64,000 bases of DNA, taken from Croceibacterium soli. Lineage in GTDB: Bacteria; Pseudomonadota; Alphaproteobacteria; Sphingomonadales; Sphingomonadaceae. Of this stretch, positions 57,339 to 64,000 are shown one piece after another. Under the pieces are notes generated by a model that worked only from the letters and a program-made list of their open reading frames with translations, made no database searches and had not been told where the DNA came from. A program made the translations under genes and the position numbers. Numbering within the stretch: position 1 is the first letter of the stretch; each line of letters opens with the position of its first letter. The DNA is taken from contig NZ_WTYK01000007.1 of the NCBI RefSeq assembly GCF_009828065.1, forward strand, positions 62,001-126,000. The letters run 5' to 3'.

Positions 57339-58493
57339 TCAAGCGGCCTTCGTTGCGCCCATCTCGCCTTCGATCCACTCGATCAGCATCGTCAGGGTGT
57401 GGCGGACGGCGCGCTCCTGCTCGGCGGTCTTCGCCTCCAGGCGCGCGAGCTGTTCCTGCAAAGTGGCAATCTCCGGCATCAGCGCGGTAGCGGCGACCTC
57501 GTCCTGGCGGCTGGCCATCTCGACAACGGCCTGCTGCAGTTCGGCGATCTTCGCATCGCGCTCGGCGAGCATCAGCTCCACCGTTTCAAGGGCGAGCCCG
57601 GTGCTCTGCTCGTGAGAGTTCGCCCGCTCCTGCCTCACTTCGGCCATCGGTGGGAACTGGAGCGCCGCTTCGGGAAGCGCCTTCTCGCCCGCCATCTCCT
57701 CCAGCACTGCCCCCAGCATCGCCGAATCGATCCGCGTGCGCTGTTCCACTGCGCCGAGCAGTAACAGGCGGCTGGCGATCTGGTTGACGCGGCGGGGGAT
57801 GCCCCCGCTCGCCTCGTAGAGCTCGCCGAAGACCTCCTGGTCGAACGCCGGATTGCCGCTCCAGCCGACCTTGCGCAGGCGGTGAACGACATAAGCTTCG
57901 ACCTCGCCCCGCTCCATGGGATCGAGGTGGTGCGCGGCGATCACCCGCTGGCGCAGTTGCTCCAGGCTCTGGCTCGCCTGCAGCGTAGCGCGGAACTCCG
58001 GCTGGCCGAGCAGCAGGGTCTGCAGCAGGGGGTGGCTGCCGAGCTGGAAGTTCGACAGCATCCGCAGTTCCTCGAGCGCCGGAACGGTCAGGTTCTGCGA
58101 CTCGTCGACCACCAGCAGACAGCGGCGACCGGCGCGCGCTTCCTCGTGCAGGAAGCCCTCGATGGCACCGAGCGCGCTCGCCTTGTCGTGCCCGTCGATG
58201 TCGAGCCCGAAGCTTTGCGCGACGACGTGGATGATCTCCTCCTCGTCGAGCTTGCTGGTGACGATCTGGCCGACCGTGAGCCGCTCCGGGTCGATCGTGC
58301 TCATCAGGTGCGCCACCAGCGTCGACTTGCCGGCGCCGACTTCGCCGGTGATGACGATGAAGCCCTCACCCTGAGCCAGTCCGTAGCCGAGGTAGGACAG
58401 CGCCTTCCGATGCGTGACGCTGCGGAAGTAGAACGCCGGATCCGGCGTGATCTGGAAGGGCTTGCCCGTCAATCCATAGAAATCGTCGAACAT
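57339..58493 (-). CDS. XrtA-associated AAA ATPase (GspA/ExeA-like)
   Basis: The product is 384 aa. Its start MFDDFYGLTGKPFQITPDP is characteristic of exosortase-associated ATPases related to ExeA. Walker A is GEVGAGKST and Walker B CLLVVDESQNL, followed by the sensor region LLLGQPEFRATLQ and GGIPRRVNQIASR. The C-terminal 100 residues form a coiled coil (ELMLAERDAKIAELQQAVVE). It is likely a regulator or organiser of the export machine. GGAGG at 58503-58507 lies 9 nt before ATG 58493 and only 3 nt before the upstream TTG 58499, so ATG is chosen. Confidence 0.94.
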   Translation of the reverse strand: MFDDFYGLTGKPFQITPDPAFYFRSVTHRKALSYLGYGLAQGEGFIVITGEVGAGKSTLVAHLMSTIDPERLTVGQIVTSKLDEEEIIHVVAQSFGLDIDGHDKASALGAIEGFLHEEARAGRRCLLVVDESQNLTVPALEELRMLSNFQLGSHPLLQTLLLGQPEFRATLQASQSLEQLRQRVIAAHHLDPMERGEVEAYVVHRLRKVGWSGNPAFDQEVFGELYEASGGIPRRVNQIASRLLLLGAVEQRTRIDSAMLGAVLEEMAGEKALPEAALQFPPMAEVRQERANSHEQSTGLALETVELMLAERDAKIAELQQAVVEMASRQDEVAATALMPEIATLQEQLARLEAKTAEQERAVRHTLTMLIEWIEGEMGATKAA

Positions 58494-58515
58494 GGTCAAG
58501 TGCCTCCGTCGGGCA

Positions 58516-60141
58516 TCAGAATGAGTATCGCAGGCCCAGCAGGGCCGATGCGGACATGAGATCGGGCAGGCTGTCCTGGGTAATCCCGTCGAGCCCGATG
58601 GCGGCCGTGCCGCTCAGCCCGGCGATGATCTGCCGGTAGTAGGCCAGCGACGCGCTGTAACCGATCGCTGCCTGGCCGCCGTCGAAACCGCTTTCGAACC
58701 AGTTGACGGTCGCGTTGCCGGACAGGCTCGATCGCTGGTCCAGTTGCGTGCTGGCATAGGCCATGGCCCAGTAGCTCTCGTCGACCACGCTGTTCGCGGC
58801 GGCGAGCACGGTGCCCGGCGCGGCGATGAACCGGCGGCGGTCATATCCGGCGCCGATACCAGCCTGAGTGCGGCCGAGGTCGATCGCATAGCTGAGCGAA
58901 GCGCCCCTGCCCCTGAAGACCGCGGAGTTGAGCGATCCCAGCGCGCCGGAGAGGCAGTTCGCGCCTTCGACGCTGGCGACGCAGCCGCCGATCTCCCCGC
59001 TGAACGCGTTGCGCACTGCCTGGAACTGGGTCGGCAGGCCAGCCAGGCGATCGGCGATCACTCCGCCGAAGCTGGTGATCCCGTCATAGACCGAGACATT
59101 GATGCTCTGCCGCGAGGTCGGCGCATAGGCGAAGCTGCCGTAGTAGGTCGTGGAGTCGTAGCGCCGGCCGACGAACGCCTCGAGCGAGGTGCGCCGGCTC
59201 GGGCGCCACATGACGCCCACGTCCCAGATCAGCCCGTCCGTCTCGTAGGCGATGACGCGGGGGGCGCTCTTGTCCGTGACGAAGCGGCCGTCGTCGCCGA
59301 TCACCGGGTTGCCGCTCGCGTCGCGCACGGCATCGCGGCTAGATACCTGCACGTCCTCGTAACCCACGCCGCCAACCACGGCGAGCACTGGGCTGACCGG
59401 CACGATCACGTCGCCGCGAACATGGCGGTCGCGGATCCGCTGGTCGAGGTTGGAGACGTTCTGCTCGTTCCATCCCCCGCCGATGCCGACGCCGATCGGC
59501 AGCACGCCATACGGCGCGAGGCCGACGCGCGCCTGCGCCGCGTGGGTCGTGCTCTCGTCCGCCAGGTCGATCGGCCGCGCGCCGCCGGCGCCGACGGTCA
59601 CCGCGTCGGGCGATTCCACGCGCGTGTAGCCGAAGCGGTAATGCCCTTCGGCCTGCACGTCGCCGGAACGGGTCTGTACCGAAGGGCCGACATAGCCGGA
59701 GTAGACCTGGCTCGTGCTGCCGTCATCCTGTGCGAAAGCGCCTGCGAAAGTGCCGCCGCTCTCGTCGACACGGGTGCGCGAAGCGAGCGCACCGGCTTCG
59801 ATCGTCACCGCCCGCGGCACCAGCGCGACCGAAGCGCGGGCGATGCCGCTGACGGTGTCGCTGTCGGCAACCTCGTCGCCATAACCGATGTGCCGCTCGT
59901 AGCGCAGGGAGGCGGATCCGGCGGAGTTGCGCCCGACAACCGTCGCATCCACGCCCGCGGCGACGGTGGTGTAAGTGACGAGGTCGCTCTCGGGCTCGAT
60001 CTCGGCCGTGAGCACCTGCGCCGCCTCGATGTACGGCGTCACCTGGGTCCGCGAGCCGGAGCCGCGGCTTTGTGGGGAGTCCTGGGCGGCGGCGACGGCC
60101 GGCAGCGCAAGCATCGCCAACATCGCGATCAGGGAGCGCAC
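58516..60141 (-). CDS. XrtA-associated outer-membrane beta-barrel protein
   Basis: The product is 541 aa. A signal peptide (MRSLIAMLAMLALPAVAAAQ) is followed by amphipathic strands with the alternating pattern of a porin-like barrel. It ends LMSASALLGLRYSF, the aromatic C-terminal residue that BamA recognises. The strand/turn order fits the PEP-CTERM-associated barrel family next to the tyrosine kinase, presumably the outer-membrane exit or anchor. GTG 60150 abuts the GGAGG at 60151-60155, whereas GTG 60141 is 9 nt away, so 60141 is chosen. Confidence 0.9.
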   Translation of the reverse strand: MRSLIAMLAMLALPAVAAAQDSPQSRGSGSRTQVTPYIEAAQVLTAEIEPESDLVTYTTVAAGVDATVVGRNSAGSASLRYERHIGYGDEVADSDTVSGIARASVALVPRAVTIEAGALASRTRVDESGGTFAGAFAQDDGSTSQVYSGYVGPSVQTRSGDVQAEGHYRFGYTRVESPDAVTVGAGGARPIDLADESTTHAAQARVGLAPYGVLPIGVGIGGGWNEQNVSNLDQRIRDRHVRGDVIVPVSPVLAVVGGVGYEDVQVSSRDAVRDASGNPVIGDDGRFVTDKSAPRVIAYETDGLIWDVGVMWRPSRRTSLEAFVGRRYDSTTYYGSFAYAPTSRQSINVSVYDGITSFGGVIADRLAGLPTQFQAVRNAFSGEIGGCVASVEGANCLSGALGSLNSAVFRGRGASLSYAIDLGRTQAGIGAGYDRRRFIAAPGTVLAAANSVVDESYWAMAYASTQLDQRSSLSGNATVNWFESGFDGGQAAIGYSASLAYYRQIIAGLSGTAAIGLDGITQDSLPDLMSASALLGLRYSF

Positions 60142-60146
60142 GACCG

Positions 60147-61190
60147 TCACCCTCCGTAACCGTAGTAAGAGCCGAAGCGGCGGCCGCTCGGGCTGAACTG
60201 CGCGCCGTTGAGCAGCAGCTTGATGTCGGGGCAGGTCGCGAGCAGCGTCAGCGCGTCCTCCAGCGCCGATTGCCCGGTGCTGTCCGCCCGGGCGACGACG
60301 AGCGCCTGGCCGACATGCTTGGCGAGGTCCGCCGCGGGCGAGGCCGCCAGCGCCGGCGGCGAATCGAAGATCACCATCCGGTTCGGCGCGCCTTGCGTCA
60401 GGCGGTCGAGCAGTTCTGCGGTTCGGCTGCTGCCAAGGTACTCGCTGTCCGAACTGGTCTGGGTGCCCGCCGGCAGCACGTAGAGCCCGCCGATGTCGGT
60501 TGCGAGGACGCAGTCCTCGATGCGAATCCCCGGATCGGCCAGCGCATCCATCAGCCCAGGGCCCGGCGGCAGGCCCAGGGCAGCGAGGATCGAAGGCTTG
60601 GCGAAGTCGGCATCGACCAGCAGCACCTCGCTGTCCTTCTCCGCCGCCATGGCGAGCGCCAGGTTGGTGGCGCAGAAAGTCTTGCCCTCGCCCGGCAGCG
60701 GGGAACAGACGAGCACGCGCTGTGCGCGCGGCCCGCCGCCGCTGCGCAGCGCCTCGCGGGCCGCCAGCAGGAGCTGCCGCTTCACGATGCGGAACTCCTC
60801 GAGCAGAGCGGTGGTCTTGCCTTCCGGCTGGATCATGCCCTGCTTGCGCAAGTGCGCGCGATCGATGGCGTGGCGCGGGCCGCGGAATACGACCGGCCCC
60901 GGTTCGGGCGTGACGGCCGGCCGAGCTTCGACGACCGGAGGCTTCGCCTGCACCGGTGCGACAGCGACCGGTGCAGCCGGTTCGATCGTCGGCAGCGGCG
61001 CCTGCGGTTTCGCGGCCACCGCCGACGGACCCTTGCGCGATGCTCGCTTGGCGGCGGGCTCCACCAGGCCTTGCGGCACCGGCGGGGGCGCCAGGCCGTC
61101 CGAGCCGAACAGGGCTTCGGCGCGTTCGAACAGCGAACGGCCGTTGGGACGGGTAGCGGCGGGCAGTGGGATCTTGCCTTGTTCGGTCAC
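60147..61190 (-). CDS. XrtA-associated tyrosine autokinase (BY-kinase)
   Basis: The product is 347 aa. It is a cytoplasmic BY-kinase like CapB/Wzc-C. Walker A is SPLPGEGKTFCATNLA, Walker A' LLVDADFAKPSILAALG and Walker B MVIFDSPPALAA. The C-terminus GSYYGYGG supplies the Tyr cluster for autophosphorylation. The first 100 residues are a Pro/Ala-rich linker. It controls polymer length together with the adjacent chain-length protein. GTG 61190 has GGAGG 5 nt upstream. Confidence 0.94.
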   Translation of the reverse strand: MTEQGKIPLPAATRPNGRSLFERAEALFGSDGLAPPPVPQGLVEPAAKRASRKGPSAVAAKPQAPLPTIEPAAPVAVAPVQAKPPVVEARPAVTPEPGPVVFRGPRHAIDRAHLRKQGMIQPEGKTTALLEEFRIVKRQLLLAAREALRSGGGPRAQRVLVCSPLPGEGKTFCATNLALAMAAEKDSEVLLVDADFAKPSILAALGLPPGPGLMDALADPGIRIEDCVLATDIGGLYVLPAGTQTSSDSEYLGSSRTAELLDRLTQGAPNRMVIFDSPPALAASPAADLAKHVGQALVVARADSTGQSALEDALTLLATCPDIKLLLNGAQFSPSGRRFGSYYGYGG

Positions 61191-61200
61191 GCGCGCCTCC

Positions 61201-62718
61201 TCAAGCGACCATGCCGCGCTGGACGAACTCGGCCGCCAGCAGAACGGCGAACAGGCCGCCGAGCCCGCCCGCCGCCGCCAGGAACAGCTTGCGCCGCTTG
61301 GCTTGCATTGCGCGCGCCTTGTCGGTCATCGCCAGCGAGATCGCCCCGATCACAGGCAGGTCCAGAGCCGCCTCCAGCTTGCCCGCCGTCGCGAACGTCG
61401 AGCGCAGCCGGCCTTGCAGCCAGGCCGCGCCGCAGCCTGCGCCGATGCCGAGACACAGCACCGCGAGCAGCAGCAGCGGCCGGGGCGGCGCCGAAGGCAC
61501 GCGCGGCGTGCTCGGCGGATCGACCACTTCGAACTTGATCCCGCTGCGCTCGGTTTCGACCTGCCCTCGCAGGCGCAGTTCCTCGCGGTCCTGCAGCAGC
61601 TTGTCGTATTGCTGGCGCAGCACCTCGTAATCGCGGCTGATCCGCTGCGCTTCCGCCGCGACCCCCGGCTCCTGCGCCTGGCTGGCGGTGACCGAGGCGA
61701 TTTCCGAACGAAGCGCGGCGGCGCGCGAAGCCAGGGCCTGGGCGTTCGCCTCGCGCTCTCCGCGGATCGACAGCAGCGAGCTGTATGCCGGGTTGGGCGT
61801 GCCGTAGTCGCCGCCGGCGCCCTGTGCTTGGGCGCGCAAGGCGGCGATCTGCTTGTTGGTGGCGATGACGTCGGGGTGGCTGGCGGTCAGCCCCCTTCCC
61901 TGCAGGGCGGCCAGGTTGGCTTCCGCTTGGGCGAGCGCCGCGCGGGGACCGCCGGAGTTCGCCGTCACCAGGGTGCGCGGAGTGCTGGCGATCTGCCCGT
62001 TGATGGCCGCCAGCGCGCTCTGCGCCGCAGCGAGGTCCGCCTCCACCCCGCGCAGTTCGGAGCGGCTGTTGTTGAGCTGCGACAGGATACTCGCCGATCC
62101 GCCGGCCAGCTCAGGATACTGTGCTTCGAACGCCAGGCGGCGCTGTTCGGCTTCTTCGAGCTCGCGGCTGCGCTGGGCGAGCTGCTGGTCGAGGAATTCG
62201 ATCGTCTCGCGCATTTCGCCGCGCGAGCCGCCGAGGTTCTGCTCGCGGAAGATGTCGATCATGCGCTGGGCGATGTCCTGCGCGAGCTGAGCGTTCTCGG
62301 CGTCCGACAGGTCGCCCCGGCCGCTGGAGGCGGTGATCTCGAACAGGTTGTCGCCTTGCCCGAGCACGAGGACGTCCTTGGCCAGGCGATCGATCTCGCG
62401 CTCCATTTCGGTCGGCGTCGTGATCGTTTCGCCGAGGCGGGTGGAGCGAATGACCTTCTCCAGGTTGACGGCGCCGGTCAGCGTCTGGCGCACCCGCTCG
62501 ATATCCTTCTCGCGCGCGCCCGACCCGATGCCGATCTGCTGGGCGAGCGCATCGTCGAGCTGCACGAAGATCCGCGCCTTGGATTCATACGTGTTCGGGA
62601 TCAGCGCGACCGCCAGCCAGCCGAGCAGGCACACGCCCCAGGCGACCCCAAGCGCCAGCCAGCGACGGTTCCAAACCGTCCAGAGCGCGGCGCGCGCTTC
62701 CTCGAACAGCTCGTTCAT
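61201..62718 (-). CDS. XrtA-associated polysaccharide chain-length protein (Wzz/GumC)
   Basis: The product is 505 aa. A Wzz domain between two membrane helices (about 19-40, LALGVAWGVCLLGWLAVALI, and about 430-450) encloses a long periplasmic coiled coil, including RNRRWLALG at the start and GNDLF-like ITASSGRGDLSDAENAQ. It is the co-polymerase that sets exopolysaccharide length and activates the kinase. ATG 62718 lies 3 bp after the export protein stop. Confidence 0.94.
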   Translation of the reverse strand: MNELFEEARAALWTVWNRRWLALGVAWGVCLLGWLAVALIPNTYESKARIFVQLDDALAQQIGIGSGAREKDIERVRQTLTGAVNLEKVIRSTRLGETITTPTEMEREIDRLAKDVLVLGQGDNLFEITASSGRGDLSDAENAQLAQDIAQRMIDIFREQNLGGSRGEMRETIEFLDQQLAQRSRELEEAEQRRLAFEAQYPELAGGSASILSQLNNSRSELRGVEADLAAAQSALAAINGQIASTPRTLVTANSGGPRAALAQAEANLAALQGRGLTASHPDVIATNKQIAALRAQAQGAGGDYGTPNPAYSSLLSIRGEREANAQALASRAAALRSEIASVTASQAQEPGVAAEAQRISRDYEVLRQQYDKLLQDREELRLRGQVETERSGIKFEVVDPPSTPRVPSAPPRPLLLLAVLCLGIGAGCGAAWLQGRLRSTFATAGKLEAALDLPVIGAISLAMTDKARAMQAKRRKLFLAAAGGLGGLFAVLLAAEFVQRGMVA

Positions 62719-62721
62719 GGC

Positions 62722-63363
62722 CTAGAACATACTCTCGGGGATGATGATGACGTCGCCCGGCTGCAGCATGACGTTCGCCTGGCTGTCGCCCTTTCGCAGC
62801 AGGTCCGCGAGCCGCAGCCCGTACTCGCGCTGGCGGCCGGCCTGCTTGTCGAAGCGGATCAGCTTGGCGCGGTTGCCGCTTGCGAACTCGCTGAGGCCGC
62901 CGACCGCGATCATCGCGTCGAGCACGGTCATGTTGGCGCGATAAGGTATCGACGCAGGCTTCTCCGTGGCGCCGACGACCCGAATTTGCTGGCCGAACGT
63001 ACCGGCAAACTTGTTGACGATCACCGTCACCAGCGGCTCGGCGATGTACTGCGAAAGCTGCAGGCGGATATCCTCCGCCAGCATCGTCGGCGTCTTGCCC
63101 ACGGCCGGCATGTCGGTGATCAGCGGCGTGGTGATGCGGCCGTCGGGGCGGACCTGCACCTGGGCGCCGAGCTCGTCGTTGCGCCAGACGTGGACGGTCA
63201 GTTCGTCGAGCGGGCCGATGATGTATTCCTCGCCTGGACCTTCCTGCATCGAAACGAAGCTGGCCGGGGGTAACTGGCCGTCGGTCGGCGCAGCACAGCC
63301 GGCAAGGGCCAGGACCGCCAGCGCGAGGGCAGCCAGGAAGCGGGGCGCGGGGACATTCTGCAT
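62722..63363 (-). CDS. XrtA-associated polysaccharide export lipoprotein (Wza-like)
   Basis: The product is 213 aa. It is an outer-membrane polysaccharide export protein. A lipoprotein signal with lipobox LAGC is followed by the poly_export domain YIIGPLDELTVHVWRNDELG and a SLBB domain (IRVVGATEKPASIPYRANMT). It ends MLQPGDVIIIPESMF. ATG 63363 is 9 nt after GAGG (63373-63376), whereas ATG 63372 abuts it, so 63363 is chosen. First gene of the tightly packed export/synthesis run. Confidence 0.93.
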   Translation of the reverse strand: MQNVPAPRFLAALALAVLALAGCAAPTDGQLPPASFVSMQEGPGEEYIIGPLDELTVHVWRNDELGAQVQVRPDGRITTPLITDMPAVGKTPTMLAEDIRLQLSQYIAEPLVTVIVNKFAGTFGQQIRVVGATEKPASIPYRANMTVLDAMIAVGGLSEFASGNRAKLIRFDKQAGRQREYGLRLADLLRKGDSQANVMLQPGDVIIIPESMF

Positions 63364-63410
63364 CTCATGCATCCTCGAAGTTGCCGAGCCCGCGGGAAGC
63401 CGTGCGGCGC

Positions 63411-63425
63411 GCGATGGACGCGCCA
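63411..63425 (-). promoter_or_regulatory. Sigma-54-like site before the export operon (weak)
   Basis: The minus-strand sequence TGGCGCGTCCATCGC has the GG-N10-GC spacing of sigma-54 promoters, about 48 bp before the export gene start. The second half (TCGC for TTGC) is imperfect, and chance matches are common at this GC content. Confidence 0.2.
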
Positions 63426-63496
63426 CTTTCCGCAGTCTGCGGCTGACCTTCTCGCGGCGAAGGGTGAACATTGCGTTAGCCTTGAACGCACAACCG

Positions 63497-63540
63497 GCCC
63501 GATTTCTGCGGGCTTCTCGGACCCTGTCCCGCGACGGGAC
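63497..63540 (-). terminator. Two hairpins downstream of the decarboxylase gene
   Basis: GTCCCG-CGA-CGGGAC (63526-63540) and GCCCG-ATTTCTG-CGGGC (63497-63513) lie between the decarboxylase stop and the export operon. No U-run follows, so termination is uncertain. They may separate the two messages. Confidence 0.4.
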
Positions 63541-63556
63541 GGGTGGTGCGGGAAAG

Positions 63557-64000
63557 CTAAACGAGGATTTCGCGTGCCGGGCCCTGGCCGAGGAACGCGG
63601 CCGGGCTGGCCGATGCGCCGTAAGCCCCGGCACAGAACACCGCGACGAGGTCGCCTGCATCGGCGCGCGGCAGCATCGCCTGATCGGCGAGCCGGTCGAG
63701 CGGGGTGCACAGGCAGCCGACGATGTTCGCTTCCTCGGTCGGTTCGGCATCGAACCTGCTGGCGATCGCCGCCGGATAGTTGCGGCGCACGACGGTGCCG
63801 AAATTGCCCGAGGCGGCAAGCTGGTGATGTAGGCCGCCGTCAGTGATCAGGTAGGTTGTGCCATGGCTGACCTTCCGGTCGACGATCCGGGTCAGGTAGA
63901 CCCCCGCCTCGCCGACGAGGTAGCGGCCGAGTTCGACGGCGAACTCGGTGCCGGCCAGCACGTCCGGCAGCGCCTCGAACCGTTCCGCCAGCGCCGCGCC
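63557..64000 (-). CDS. XrtA-associated PLP-dependent decarboxylase, C-terminal part
   Basis: Only the last 147 residues are in the window; the frame is open to base 64000. They match the C-terminal half of ornithine/diaminopimelate-type (fold III) PLP decarboxylases: GRYLVGEAGVYLTRIVDRK, TYLITDGGLHHQLAASGNFG, and CLCTPLDRLADQAMLPRADA with the active-site Cys followed by GDLVAVFCAGAYGASASPA. It fits the decarboxylase consistently found with exosortase A. The substrate is unknown. Further XrtA genes (acyl-CoA ligase, acyl carrier protein) are expected just past the window. Confidence 0.9.
   Translation of the reverse strand, partial: GAALAERFEALPDVLAGTEFAVELGRYLVGEAGVYLTRIVDRKVSHGTTYLITDGGLHHQLAASGNFGTVVRRNYPAAIASRFDAEPTEEANIVGCLCTPLDRLADQAMLPRADAGDLVAVFCAGAYGASASPAAFLGQGPAREILV

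Overview
The window is GC-rich, gene-dense chromosomal DNA from an alphaproteobacterium. Gene content and order point to Sphingomonadales (Sphingomonadaceae/Erythrobacteraceae). Signs are the comEC-gltX-gltA block, a 14-subunit nuo operon running on into birA-coaX-rnj-DUF1467, prfB/PBP1A/amidase/rne clustering, an alphaproteobacterial RNase E, and an exosortase A (XrtA) exopolysaccharide cluster. I placed the organism from gene identity and order only. I saw no tRNA, rRNA, CRISPR array, insertion sequence or prophage.

Layout. 1-2.3 kb: three coupled genes (partial unknown protein, secreted M48 protease with a helical tail, secreted unknown). 2.3-7.3 kb: comEC divergent from gltX, then gltA. 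7.4-11 kb: a minus-strand trio of a histidine-kinase-like protein without its phosphoacceptor His, a helical unknown, and a membrane protein resembling a CDP-alcohol phosphotransferase. 11.2-13.7 kb: a large membrane-anchored coiled-coil protein. 14.2-33.5 kb: one long minus-strand unit, nuoA to nuoN plus birA, coaX, rnj and a DUF1467 gene. It carries two extra genes inside nuo: a 46-aa membrane microprotein after nuoE and a secreted duplicated Cys-pair protein between nuoF and nuoG. 33.9-43.9 kb: thiolase, SH3 protein, nitronate monooxygenase, lipoprotein methyltransferase, prfB, peroxiredoxin, PBP1A, amidase. 44.4-49.3 kb: rne behind a long leader, then sdhB-zapE.

49.5-64 kb: the XrtA locus, all minus strand. 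In transcription order it holds a PLP decarboxylase (cut by the window end), outer-membrane export lipoprotein, chain-length protein, tyrosine autokinase, beta-barrel protein, AAA ATPase, polysaccharide deacetylase, FemAB-like protein, glycosyltransferase, exosortase A/EpsI fusion and asparagine-synthase-like amidotransferase. Together they would make, export and modify an exopolysaccharide and process PEP-CTERM proteins. Just downstream, with its own apparent promoter, is a crotonase with the sequence signature of RpfF, the synthase of diffusible signal factor (DSF). A DSF-type signal gene beside the XrtA locus is the most interesting observation here.

Intergenic DNA is rich in REP-like palindromes of several families. 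One family always occurs as inverted pairs. Three of its five pairs interrupt or precede the nuo operon and may divide its mRNA into segments.
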